From JAADHI01 sp964451325 (lineage in GTDB: Bacteria; Nitrospirota; Nitrospiria; SBBL01; JAADHI01): 40,392 bases of DNA. Of the stretch, positions 1-8,973 are shown piece by piece (the stretch's first letter is position 1; every line of letters starts with the position of its first letter). The notes under the pieces were generated by a model, which saw nothing but the letters and a program-made list of their open reading frames with translations, had not been told where the DNA came from and ran no database searches. Both the position numbers and the translations under genes were made by a program. The stretch spans positions 1-40,392 of the forward strand of contig CAYVHO010000021.1 of the NCBI GenBank assembly GCA_964451325.1. The letters are read 5' to 3'.

Positions 1-29
1 CTGAACCTCTTTGGGTGAGATTGCCAGCC

Positions 30-54
30 TGACTTTTTCAGCAAACCCTATTTA
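30..54. repeat. Insertion-sequence end-like inverted repeat (left edge)
   Basis: This 25-mer reads GACTTTTTCAGCAAACCCT in its core and matches, in inverted orientation, positions 40340-40364 at about 21 of 25 bases. The orientation is that of the right-hand end of an element lying to the left of the window. Bases 1-18 could be the end of its transposase frame, because they read LNLFG and then a stop. The type GGGyTTGCTGAAAAAGTC is familiar from DDE insertion sequences, but I cannot assign a family. The remaining 55-149 stretch is AT-rich leader of the RHS gene; I found no convincing promoter in it. Confidence 0.4.
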
Positions 55-149
55 GCGTGTATTTTACCTTCTCCAATTTTTTAATTCTTTATATATATTT
101 TTTAGTAATAGTGATTTCTTAGGGACTCTTTTAACGTGAGTTATCTCCT

Positions 150-3100
150 GTGAGAATGAGTCTGTTCAGATATATGTCTTCTTTCTTGTCTTCTTTCGCC
201 CTTCTGATTCTTTCGACAGGTTTATTTTTTCCGATAGTCGCATCCGCTACAAGCGAAATTAAATTGACGGCAAGTAATGCAGGTTCAGGGGATGCGTTTG
301 CTCGCGCCGTTTCTGTTGATGGGAACATCGCCTTGCTTGGGGCACCCATGGAAGATGATCCCACTAATTCCGGTGCCGCCTATGTTTATCGATTTGATGG
401 GAGCAATTGGATCGAAGAAGCGAAATTGAGTCCTGTCGATACCGCGAGTGGGGATGAGTTTGGGTATTCCGTTTCAATCTACGGGAGTGTCGCCGTCATT
501 GGCGCTCATTTTGACGATGATGCCGGATCAAAATCCGGTTCGGCCTACATCTACCGTTTTGATGGCACAAATTGGATCGAAGAAGCCAAATTAACGGCCA
601 GTGATGCGACAAGTGGCGACGAATTTGCTCAATCTGTTTCAGTCTATGGTAACACCGTCGTCGTAGGTGCGCATTGGGAGGCTTGGAACCGCTCTGGTGC
701 AGCTTATGTTTACCGCTATGACGGGGTTAATTGGATAGAGGAAGCGAAACTGACTGCCAGCGATGCGGGATCGTATGATTATTTTGGACATTCGGTTTCG
801 ATCTATGACGATGCGCTTGTTGTCGGTGCTCTTTTTGATGATGATTTAGGCTCGCAATCCGGTGCAGCCTATATTTACAGATATGATGGAACAAATTGGA
901 TTGAAGAAGCCAAGCTGACCGCCAGTGATGGTGGTTCTACAGACGATTTTGGCAGTTCCGTATCCATCTCCAGTAACGCCGTATTGATTGGTGCAAGGAG
1001 CAATGGCCCAGGTGCCGCCTATGTTTTTCGCTACGACGGCAGCAATTGGATCGAAGAAGACATCTTAAGGGCCAGTGATGGCACCGCAATAGATTATTTT
1101 GGCAATACCGTTTCCCTCGATAACAACATGGCGCTGGTGGGCGCGCCTTATGATGACGACTTAGGTTCCTCCTCAGGGTCGGCCTATCTCTATCAGTATG
1201 ATGGGGCGACTTGGGCCGAAACTGCCAAACTCACGGCCAGCGACGGAACAGCCTGGGATAAATTTGGCTATTCTGTTTCGATCTATGAGGGATTGATGTT
1301 GATCGGGGCACGTTTTAGTGATGGTTTGGTGATTCAGTCGGGTGCAGCCTATATCGTGACGCCTGCGCCTCAAACGTCTGGCCCGGATCTTGGGTTCTCC
1401 AGTGTCAATACGCCAAGCGGATCCGGGGCAATCGTCCGTCATTCTATCGGCAGCAATGGTCGTGATTTTGCCACTTTACAAGCATGGGAAAATGCGCGAG
1501 ATGGTGATCTACTGAACCGTCATTATTTTGCCACTTCAGCACAAGCTGGCGCATTTTCAGAAGGAGAACTCGTTTTTGGTCAGACATCAGGTGCCCAGGG
1601 CACTTACCTACAAGAGCAATCTATCCCATCAAGCTCTGAAACACGTATGAGTCTGGATAGTGTTTCCGGTATTTTTCAAGCGGGGGAAACACTTATCGGC
1701 GCGACTTCTGGCGCAAGTACAACACTCGATAACATCATTTCCACGACCGGAACCATTGAAAAAGCCGAAGTTTACGCCGACAGCCCCTTTCAAACAGGGC
1801 TTATCATTGATGGATCAATAACAGATGCAGATCACTACATGTGGCTCAGCGTGCCCCCCTCAGAACGTCATCAGGGCCAAGCGGGTCTTGGCGTCGTGCT
1901 TGACCCCATAAATTTAGGGCACGTCATTCACATTAACGATGCGTACACGCACATTGAAGGACTTGAAATAACCGGCTGGCCCAATCAAAACGGAAGCAAT
2001 GCCTGGAGCGGCATTTATGTGGAAGCAGGCAATGCCCTCTTAGAAAATCTGCTCATTCATGACGACGATGCGGGCGGTTTTTCAAATTCCGATGCCGATG
2101 CCATCAATCTCAAGGGCATGGCAGGCACACAAAGCGTGACGATTCGAAACAACATCATCTACAACATCGGACGCGGCGCAATTCATTACGAAGGTACTGC
2201 GAATATTATCGTCAATATTCATAATGTGAATATCTACAATACCGGCATAAGTGCCGGGGCGGACGGTGAAGGCGGAATCAATAACAACAGTACGACGGCC
2301 ACCTTGAATGTCATCAATACCCTCTCACTCAATTCCGGCAGTGGAAATGATTTCAAAAATGCCGGGATTTACGGAGATGTTTCCAATAATATTTCTTCGG
2401 ATTTTTCCGCGCCCGGCATCAATTCCTTAACACAAGTGCTGGCACAGAATCTCTTTGTCTCCATCACGCCAGGCAGTGAAGACCTGCATTTAAACGCAAC
2501 GGGAAGTGCTGTTGATACAGGCATAGACCTCTCGGCGCAATTTATCGGAGACATCGATTCCGAAGTGCGCACAGGGCTTTGGGACATCGGCGCAGACGAA
2601 TTGCAAAGCAGCATTACCGTTTCAAGTTTTAGCGCAAAAATTACCGGTAATCTGCTGACCTTGAATGACCAGATCAGCAATATCGGAGATCTTGACGCCG
2701 CGGCTTTTCAGATGGCCTACTATCTTTCTTTAGATGCCATCTTCGATGTTTCAGACACACTCATCTGTGACCGCTCAGTCAATGGCTTGACCGCAGGGGC
2801 CTTTGCGCCCGTAACAGGTACAACAGAAACAATCTGTGCTGTTCCCTCTGTGAGTGCCGGAAACTATTTTGTCGTAGCTTTTGTGGATGCTTTACAAGTC
2901 ATCGCAGAGATCAATGAAAACAACAACACGGCCTCTTCCGAATTAATTCTTGTCGGAAATCCTGTACCAATACTGACAAGTCTGACCCCCAATACAAGCC
3001 TTGCGGGAAGCGCAGACATCAATCTCACGATAACAGGAACAAATTTTATCTCATCTTCCCTCACAAGTTTTGATGGAAACACCCTCGCGACAAGCTTTGT

Positions 3101-6100
3101 GAGCAGTACACAATTAACTGCCGTCATCCCAGCATCTCTATTAACCACGCCCGGCAATTTCTCGGTCACCATCGACAATCCCGCACCGGGGGGCGGAGTT
3201 TCAAATGTACTCACTTTCACCATCACAGCCCTAGCACCCACAATCCAAAATATCTCTCCAAGTTCCGGTAAAATCGGCACGGTGATCACCCTCACCGGGC
3301 AGAATTTTGATGCAATTCCTTCAAATAATACAGTGAGCTTTAACAGCCAAGCGGCCATTATCACCGCTGCCACAAGCACACAAATCACCACCACCGTACC
3401 ACAGGGGGCGACGAGTGGAACTGTTGTCGTGACCACACAAGCGGGCACGGCCAACAGTCCGATGCCTTTTACCGTGACACTATCGGAAGATTTTTTAATA
3501 ACATCCTCTCCGTTTTCCGTTGATGTTGTGCCGGGCGGACAAACGACCGTGCAAGTACAGCTTTCAGGTGCTGGCACAGCCGGTTTTTCAGGTTTGATCG
3601 GCTTAAGTGTTACGACATTGCCAACAGATGTCGTTGCTTCATTTTTACCCTCGATTGGGCAAACGGGTCAAACGTCATTCTTAAATCTCTATACCCCTAC
3701 AACCCTGCTTCCAGGGGCCTATGCCATCACCGTAGAGGCAGCGGCCGAGATTGACGGTCAAAACATCGTGAGAAACACAGGCTTTACCCTGAATGTCCTG
3801 GCCCCTGGCACCACAACGCTTTCCGGGCAGATTCTCTCATCCGATACAGGCAATCCGCTTGCCAACATTCGGGTTAAAAACGGGGCGACATCCATTACAA
3901 CGGATGCCGCGGGAAATTTTTTCTTTTCTTCCATTTCTTCCGGCACACAATTGCTCCTGATTGACGGCACACCCGCAGAGACCCCCGAAGTCTCTTATCC
4001 CATTGACCTGCCGGTTCAGGTTGAAGTGACTCCGAATATCAATAACATACTGCCCTATCCCGTTTATTTGCACACAGTAAACACAAAAAACGTGACATCT
4101 TTGGATACGAGCACAGCCGATGTGATTGTTTCCGATCCTGATATTCCCGGATTTGAACTGACGATCCCGCAGGGAGTGGAAATTATTGGCTGGGACGGGC
4201 AGCCCAATACAGAAATGTCGATCAAACGTGTTCCGATTGCCCGATCACCGCTTCCCCCCATATCGCCAGAAACCCCGACCTTCAATATCTACATGTTTCA
4301 CTTTTTCAAAGCAGGCGGCGGCACACCCACACAGCCCATCCCCGTGAAATACCCGAATGATGCCGGTCTTGCCCCCGGCACTGTAGTGGATCTTTATTAT
4401 TATGATGAAGAACCCATTGCTGATCCCACATCGCATCAATGGAAAAAATTTGGCACAGGCACCGTCTCATCCGATGCGCGTCAGATTATTTCTGATCCGG
4501 GCGTCGGCATTCCGAAGTTTTGCTGTGGCGGCACCTTTTTTACCTGGTTGTTTGAACTTTTTGACGACAAAGAAACACCGGATGATCCCCCCAAAGACGG
4601 TGATCCCGTGAGCCTCGTCACAGGTATTTTTGAATTAAGTAAAACCGACATGGTGCTACCGGGGGTCATGCCCATTCAATTCACCCGTTATTACAGTGCC
4701 CGAAAAGGGCTTTTAAACTCATTGGTACCCGGCCCCTTTGGTTCGGGAACAAATCACGATTACAACATCCGACTCCTGCCCTTTGGCACTTCAGGAGAAG
4801 TTCTGCTCCTGGTTGAAGGGGATGATGGGCGGGCCCGCTTTGCAATAAATGCAGACGGCACCTTCAGCAATGACACCGTTCCGTCTTTTAAGGGTGCCGT
4901 GCTGACGATCGGAGGTGGCAGTGTGCGCACCCTGCGTTTTAAAGATGGGCGGCGTTGGATCTTTTCCAGCACAGGGTTTTTAAACCGCATAGAAGATCGA
5001 AACGGCAACGGGCTTGATCTCATTCGAAGCGGGGGATTGTTAAGCAGAATCATCCAGCCGGGTGGTCGGGAAATCCAACTCGCATACGATGGCGCGTCCC
5101 GCATCAGTCGATTGACGGATCCGCTGGGTCGCACCGTGCGATATCTTTATGACAGCAATGGCATGCTCAGCACCGTCATTGATCCGGAAGGTGGTTTAAC
5201 ACGTTATCGCTATGACAACTTAAAAAGAATGACGACCATCACCGACGCCCGTGGCATTCTCTTTTTGAGCAATGAATATGATTCAAATGACCGTGTCATC
5301 CAACAAACAAATGCCGAGGGCGGTGTGTATCAGTTTCTGTATTTTGGTCCTGAAGGTGAAGCCACGCTTGATATCCCTGATTTTATTTACAGGCCGATAG
5401 CATTAGGGCCGGGCTGCGGATCCATTGCTGTGATTGATGCAGGAACATCCCCACCCTCGGGACGACGTTGTGTGATTGAAATTGTGCGACCCGGCCCTGC
5501 GTCCTACCTGGTTTCACAAAGCATCGTCATTGATCCCAATAAAAACCCGACGTCTTATCGGTTTAATACAGAAGGGTATCCGATTGAAATCACCGATGCT
5601 GCCGGTAAAACCACCCGATTTGAACGGGAAGTGGGCTCAAATCAGCTTCTTTCCACCACCGATGCCTTAGGGCGTAAAACAAGCTTTACCTATGACAATA
5701 CCAACAACCTGCTCAGCACCACAGATCCTGAGGGCAATGTTACCACTTTTACTTATGAATCCACATTCAATCGTGTGGAGACGATTACCGATGCCTTAAA
5801 CCAGGTCACCACATTTATCTACGATGCCACTGGGAACCTACTAAGCACAACAGATCCCTCCGGTGCAGTCACAAACATGGGCTATACCCCCGAAGGCCAG
5901 CCACAAACTGTCACCGACCCCTTGGGCAATGTCACACAGTTTGCCTATGATACGAACGGGAACTTACAACAAAGCATTGACCCTCTGGGCAATATTACAA
6001 ACCGGGCTTATGATCCTGTTTCGCGGCTGCTCACCGTGACCGATCCGAGAGGCGAAACAACCGCCTTTGTCTACGATGATCTGAACCGTGTGACTAAGAT

Positions 6101-7877
6101 CACCGATCCCGGTAGTGGCATGACCACATTTAGCTATGATGAAAACGGCAACTTACTCACCGTCACCGACGCCAACAGCAATACGAGCACTTATACCTAC
6201 GATGTCCAGGATCGTTTGGAAACAAGAATCGATCCCCTGACAAGAATCGAATCCTATGCTTACGACCTCAACGGCAACCTGGAAGCTTTTATTGATCGGA
6301 AAAACCAAAACACCACCTTTGTCTATGACCCACTGAATCGGCGGATGCAAACCGACTATGCCGACGGCAGTCAAACGACTTTTACCTACGACACCGCCGG
6401 GCGACTGGATCGTGTAAATGAAGGGACGTCATCCATTGAATTTACTTATGATAATCTCGACAGACTGATAGAAGAGCTCTCACCACAAGGGATTATCTCT
6501 TACACCTACGATATTCTGGGCCGAAGAAACACGATGTCGGTCAATGGTTCTCTTCCCGTAAATTACACCTACGATACCAACTCCCGTCTCACGCAAGTCG
6601 CACAGGGAACAGAAATCGTGGGTCTCAATTATGACTTAGCAGGACGCAGGACAAATCTAAGTTATTCGAATGGCACCAGTACAACCTATGCCTATGATAA
6701 TGCGAGCCGATTGACGAATATCACCCATCAAAGCGGCGCAACGCCTTTTGAAAGCATTACCTATACCTATGATGCGGCAGGCAATCGCATCAGTTTGGAT
6801 CGCACCAACGGTGCGTCGATCTTATTGCCCGAATCCGTACAGGCGGCTTACGATGCCGCGAATGAACAGATTCAATTTAACAGCACAACGCCGAATTTGA
6901 GTTATGACGCCAACGGGAACCTGACCAGCCAAACCGATGCCAGTGGCACGACAAACTACACCTGGGATGCCAGAAACCGCCTAAGCAACATCAATGGCCC
7001 AACGACAACAGCGAGCTTTGTTTATGATGCCTTGGGACGGAGAACAAGCAAGACAATCAACGGCGTGCAGACAGATTATCAGTATGATGGCCATGACATT
7101 GTGACCGAGATTGGCGGCGGGGCCGTGGGGGTGAGCTATTTGAGGTCTTTGAATATTGATGAGCCTTTTGTACGGCAATCAACCACGAATGAATATTATC
7201 ATGTTGATGCTTTGGGCAGTACTTTGGATTTGACGGATTCAGCTGGGGCTGTCGAAACGACTTATGAATATGAGGCATTTGGGAAGACTACCATAACTGG
7301 GAATTCGACTAATCCGTTTCAGTATACGGGAAGAGAGAATGATGGAGAAGGGCTGTATTATTATCGGGCGAGGTATTACTCGGTAAGGTTGGAAAGGTTT
7401 ATTAGTGAAGATCCGATTGAGTTAGCTGGCGGAGATATTAATTTCTATAGATATGTCTGGAACAGCCCCTCTAATTTTATGGATCCTACAGGTGAAGCTG
7501 TAATTAAAGTACGTGGGTGCGAGCCGAGCGAACCTAGTCTGGATGGCAGAAAGGGTGCTGAGAATTCTCAGACCAAAAACCCTCTTAGTCTTTTTCTGGA
7601 TACTTGTGATCCTGAAAATTTTTTAATTTTTCTTCCGGGGCCAGCAACGATACGGGGACCAACGAAGGAAATTACAAAAGGAATGCTTAGGCAATTTGAA
7701 AAACAATTGGCAAAACACGGGAAGAGGTCTCTTGAAAAATCTCTCGGTTCTTTAGACCGTCGTCTAGCTGAGCACCTTAAAAAACTTCCCAATCTGAAAT
7801 TCAAAAGTTCCGTAAAAAGGGAAATTCGTAACTTTCGATCCCAAATTGAGGCGATTAAACGAGTGCTTGAGGAGTGA
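150..7877 (+). CDS. Secreted giant RHS/YD-repeat polymorphic toxin
   Basis: The 2575-aa protein begins with a signal peptide (hydrophobic core at about residues 13-32, ASA cleavage motif). About seven FG-GAP-like repeats follow (roughly 37-407, recurring DGxxWIEEAKL), then a stretch that may be beta-helical (about 430-820), a CARDB-like segment, two IPT/TIG domains (about 939-1110) and a carboxypeptidase-regulatory-like fold (about 1222-1264). The RHS part starts near 1485 with the DUF6531-type GDPVSLVTG motif, continues as YD repeats, and closes with the RHS core (QYTGREND, ARYYS, ISEDPIE, MDPTG) at about 2391-2448. The last 127 residues are a variable, charged and helical tip, the expected toxin, of unknown activity. 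The start is GTG at 150; ATG at 156 is equally possible, and neither has a strong ribosome binding site. In the family, RHS proteins form a shell around a C-terminal toxin. The secretion route is unknown. Confidence 0.9.
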   Translation: MRMSLFRYMSSFLSSFALLILSTGLFFPIVASATSEIKLTASNAGSGDAFARAVSVDGNIALLGAPMEDDPTNSGAAYVYRFDGSNWIEEAKLSPVDTASGDEFGYSVSIYGSVAVIGAHFDDDAGSKSGSAYIYRFDGTNWIEEAKLTASDATSGDEFAQSVSVYGNTVVVGAHWEAWNRSGAAYVYRYDGVNWIEEAKLTASDAGSYDYFGHSVSIYDDALVVGALFDDDLGSQSGAAYIYRYDGTNWIEEAKLTASDGGSTDDFGSSVSISSNAVLIGARSNGPGAAYVFRYDGSNWIEEDILRASDGTAIDYFGNTVSLDNNMALVGAPYDDDLGSSSGSAYLYQYDGATWAETAKLTASDGTAWDKFGYSVSIYEGLMLIGARFSDGLVIQSGAAYIVTPAPQTSGPDLGFSSVNTPSGSGAIVRHSIGSNGRDFATLQAWENARDGDLLNRHYFATSAQAGAFSEGELVFGQTSGAQGTYLQEQSIPSSSETRMSLDSVSGIFQAGETLIGATSGASTTLDNIISTTGTIEKAEVYADSPFQTGLIIDGSITDADHYMWLSVPPSERHQGQAGLGVVLDPINLGHVIHINDAYTHIEGLEITGWPNQNGSNAWSGIYVEAGNALLENLLIHDDDAGGFSNSDADAINLKGMAGTQSVTIRNNIIYNIGRGAIHYEGTANIIVNIHNVNIYNTGISAGADGEGGINNNSTTATLNVINTLSLNSGSGNDFKNAGIYGDVSNNISSDFSAPGINSLTQVLAQNLFVSITPGSEDLHLNATGSAVDTGIDLSAQFIGDIDSEVRTGLWDIGADELQSSITVSSFSAKITGNLLTLNDQISNIGDLDAAAFQMAYYLSLDAIFDVSDTLICDRSVNGLTAGAFAPVTGTTETICAVPSVSAGNYFVVAFVDALQVIAEINENNNTASSELILVGNPVPILTSLTPNTSLAGSADINLTITGTNFISSSLTSFDGNTLATSFVSSTQLTAVIPASLLTTPGNFSVTIDNPAPGGGVSNVLTFTITALAPTIQNISPSSGKIGTVITLTGQNFDAIPSNNTVSFNSQAAIITAATSTQITTTVPQGATSGTVVVTTQAGTANSPMPFTVTLSEDFLITSSPFSVDVVPGGQTTVQVQLSGAGTAGFSGLIGLSVTTLPTDVVASFLPSIGQTGQTSFLNLYTPTTLLPGAYAITVEAAAEIDGQNIVRNTGFTLNVLAPGTTTLSGQILSSDTGNPLANIRVKNGATSITTDAAGNFFFSSISSGTQLLLIDGTPAETPEVSYPIDLPVQVEVTPNINNILPYPVYLHTVNTKNVTSLDTSTADVIVSDPDIPGFELTIPQGVEIIGWDGQPNTEMSIKRVPIARSPLPPISPETPTFNIYMFHFFKAGGGTPTQPIPVKYPNDAGLAPGTVVDLYYYDEEPIADPTSHQWKKFGTGTVSSDARQIISDPGVGIPKFCCGGTFFTWLFELFDDKETPDDPPKDGDPVSLVTGIFELSKTDMVLPGVMPIQFTRYYSARKGLLNSLVPGPFGSGTNHDYNIRLLPFGTSGEVLLLVEGDDGRARFAINADGTFSNDTVPSFKGAVLTIGGGSVRTLRFKDGRRWIFSSTGFLNRIEDRNGNGLDLIRSGGLLSRIIQPGGREIQLAYDGASRISRLTDPLGRTVRYLYDSNGMLSTVIDPEGGLTRYRYDNLKRMTTITDARGILFLSNEYDSNDRVIQQTNAEGGVYQFLYFGPEGEATLDIPDFIYRPIALGPGCGSIAVIDAGTSPPSGRRCVIEIVRPGPASYLVSQSIVIDPNKNPTSYRFNTEGYPIEITDAAGKTTRFEREVGSNQLLSTTDALGRKTSFTYDNTNNLLSTTDPEGNVTTFTYESTFNRVETITDALNQVTTFIYDATGNLLSTTDPSGAVTNMGYTPEGQPQTVTDPLGNVTQFAYDTNGNLQQSIDPLGNITNRAYDPVSRLLTVTDPRGETTAFVYDDLNRVTKITDPGSGMTTFSYDENGNLLTVTDANSNTSTYTYDVQDRLETRIDPLTRIESYAYDLNGNLEAFIDRKNQNTTFVYDPLNRRMQTDYADGSQTTFTYDTAGRLDRVNEGTSSIEFTYDNLDRLIEELSPQGIISYTYDILGRRNTMSVNGSLPVNYTYDTNSRLTQVAQGTEIVGLNYDLAGRRTNLSYSNGTSTTYAYDNASRLTNITHQSGATPFESITYTYDAAGNRISLDRTNGASILLPESVQAAYDAANEQIQFNSTTPNLSYDANGNLTSQTDASGTTNYTWDARNRLSNINGPTTTASFVYDALGRRTSKTINGVQTDYQYDGHDIVTEIGGGAVGVSYLRSLNIDEPFVRQSTTNEYYHVDALGSTLDLTDSAGAVETTYEYEAFGKTTITGNSTNPFQYTGRENDGEGLYYYRARYYSVRLERFISEDPIELAGGDINFYRYVWNSPSNFMDPTGEAVIKVRGCEPSEPSLDGRKGAENSQTKNPLSLFLDTCDPENFLIFLPGPATIRGPTKEITKGMLRQFEKQLAKHGKRSLEKSLGSLDRRLAEHLKKLPNLKFKSSVKREIRNFRSQIEAIKRVLEE

Positions 7878-7880
7878 GTA

Positions 7881-8237
7881 ATGTGTAAACGAATACTGGA
7901 AAATGAAGACGAAGTCAATAAACTTGTAGCACTTCTGGAAAAATGTCCGGAAGTGAAGAAATTAAGCAGTGAGGACTCAAATGAATCAGGGACATTAGCT
8001 CATGCTTTTTCAGACTTAGAAGAATCATTTCGCATATTTTCACAAGAACAATTACCCAGACTCGTTCGTGAAAATTTAAAACCTAAAGACGTTTTCGATT
8101 TGTTACTCGATATTGGTGAAGAGTTGAGGCATGTTTTGTACCATATTAATGATTCACAATTTTACTCTTATTTGAGTGATGGGTCAGAGAAAACTGGCGA
8201 TAGAATCACTGAGGAAAATGGGGAATTGGGCGAATGA
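7881..8237 (+). CDS. Probable immunity protein for the RHS tip toxin
   Basis: This 118-aa acidic protein has no signal peptide and no membrane segment and is probably cytoplasmic. It begins 3 nt after the RHS stop codon. A GAGGAG ribosome binding site at 7869-7874 lies inside the end of the RHS gene, so the two genes should be translationally coupled. The sequence is mostly helical, with a central SFSDLEESF-like stretch and LLLDIGEELRHVLYHI. I do not recognise a named domain. The role rests on position: in polymorphic-toxin loci a small gene directly after the toxin tip normally encodes the cognate immunity protein. A cytoplasmic protein would imply a toxin acting in the cytoplasm. Confidence 0.7.
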   Translation: MCKRILENEDEVNKLVALLEKCPEVKKLSSEDSNESGTLAHAFSDLEESFRIFSQEQLPRLVRENLKPKDVFDLLLDIGEELRHVLYHINDSQFYSYLSDGSEKTGDRITEENGELGE

Positions 8238-8240
8238 AAA

Positions 8241-8256
8241 TAGTAAATATTTACTA
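8241..8256. repeat. Perfect 16-bp AT-rich palindrome
   Basis: TAGTAAATATTTACTA is its own reverse complement and lies 3 bases after the stop of the first immunity gene. It has no T-run after it, so it does not look like a normal intrinsic terminator. It may act as a weak terminator or binding site, or may be chance in AT-rich DNA. Confidence 0.3.
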
Positions 8257-8264
8257 AATACGGA

Positions 8265-8354
8265 ATGGGCATGGAAAATAGCAAAAATTGGAATATCGCT
8301 TCGATTGTAATTAAAAGTCAAATTTTAGATGTAGACCAGATAAGTAGAGAATAG
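8265..8354 (+). pseudogene. Truncated immunity-type remnant (DUF4279-like N-terminus)
   Basis: A short frame from ATG 8265 (or 8271) reads MENSKNWNIASIVIKSQ and then ILDVDQISRE before a TAG stop. This resembles my memory of the N-terminal strand and helix of DUF4279 proteins, which are often found as immunity-like genes in toxin loci. The frame stops 7 bases before the palindromic element that begins at 8362, as if that element's arrival removed the rest. The match is short and from memory, so confidence is low. Confidence 0.3.
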
Positions 8355-8361
8355 GAAGAAT

Positions 8362-8612
8362 AGGGTCAGGTCTTTAAAATTGATATGGATAATCTCTTCA
8401 GATATTTTTATTCATATGGCGAGACTTTTGAACATAGAATATGATGGAGCGATATGGGACGGACTGGCTGACTGACCAGTGCTTGCTCGGCAGAGGAGGC
8501 CGATCATCTTAATCTTCATTATCAAACAATAAGTCGACTGCTTAATAAGAAAAAAAACAGCAACTTTAAAGACCTGACCCCGTTTTTGCGTTTTTGCAGA
8601 CCCCGTTTTTGC
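8362..8612. repeat. REP/RAYT-like palindromic element with GGGTCAGGTCTTTAAA ends
   Basis: The 16-base sequence GGGTCAGGTCTTTAAA at 8363-8378 is repeated exactly in inverted orientation at 8565-8580, enclosing 186 bp with no gene. A second, internal hairpin (ACTGG, 8-base loop, CCAGT) lies at 8463-8480. Beyond the right arm there are three copies of GTTTTTGC (8582-8589, 8590-8597, 8605-8612), as if by slippage. GGGGTCAG-type palindromes of this kind are known as non-autonomous repeats mobilised by Y1 (RAYT) transposases. No transposase is present here. The element ends one base before the displaced RHS tip starts. Confidence 0.6.
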
Positions 8613-8613
8613 A

Positions 8614-8973
8614 GATGAGCCGTTTGTACGGCAATCAACCACGAATGAATATTATCATGTTGATGCTTTGGGCAGTACTTTGGATTTGACGGATTCAGCT
8701 GGGGCTGTTTCGACGAGTTATGAATATGAGGCCTTTGGGAAAACCACAATCAGTGGGAGTTCAACTAATCCGTTTCAGTACACGGGGCGGGAAAATGATG
8801 GGACGGGTAATTATTATTACAGGTTAAGGTATTTCAGCCCTGATGCCAGCCGATTTTTAAATGAAGATCCCATTTCTTTTGCTGGAGGTGACGTAAATCT
8901 CTATTCTTATGTATTCAATTCTCCGCTTGACTTAGTGGATCCATTTGGGTTGTGGAGCGTGTCCTATACTTAG
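8614..8973 (+). pseudogene. Displaced RHS tip (cassette 2), 5' part, cut by an IS
   Basis: This is an RHS core without an N-terminus. It begins DEPFVRQSTTNEYYHVDALG, and bases 8614-8704 match 7158-7248 of the full RHS gene with one difference. It then diverges but keeps the RHS core motifs FQYTGREND, LRYFSPD, FLNEDPISFAGGD and VDPFGL. The open frame extends upstream only into the palindromic element, where a stop lies at 8575, and I see no good start; TTG at 8668 is the first possible one. After VDPFGL the frame enters the IS at 8955 and stops at 8971-8973. Such orphan tips are known donors that replace the expressed RHS tip by recombination. The toxin part continues at 10366. Confidence 0.8.
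8947..8954. repeat. Left 8-bp target duplication of the IS256-family element
   Basis: GGGTTGTG here is repeated exactly at 10358-10365, directly outside the two IS ends. Eight to nine bp is the usual target duplication length for the IS256 family. Confidence 0.85.

Noticed and set aside
2864..3577. 237-codon minus-strand frame inside the giant RHS gene
   Set aside because: It lies opposite the IPT domains, has a low-complexity Val-rich translation and no ribosome binding site. It is a shadow of the plus-strand repeats.
5600..7100. Regularly spaced repeats resembling a CRISPR or satellite array
   Set aside because: They are YD repeats at protein level with variable DNA sequence and irregular spacing, all in one open frame.
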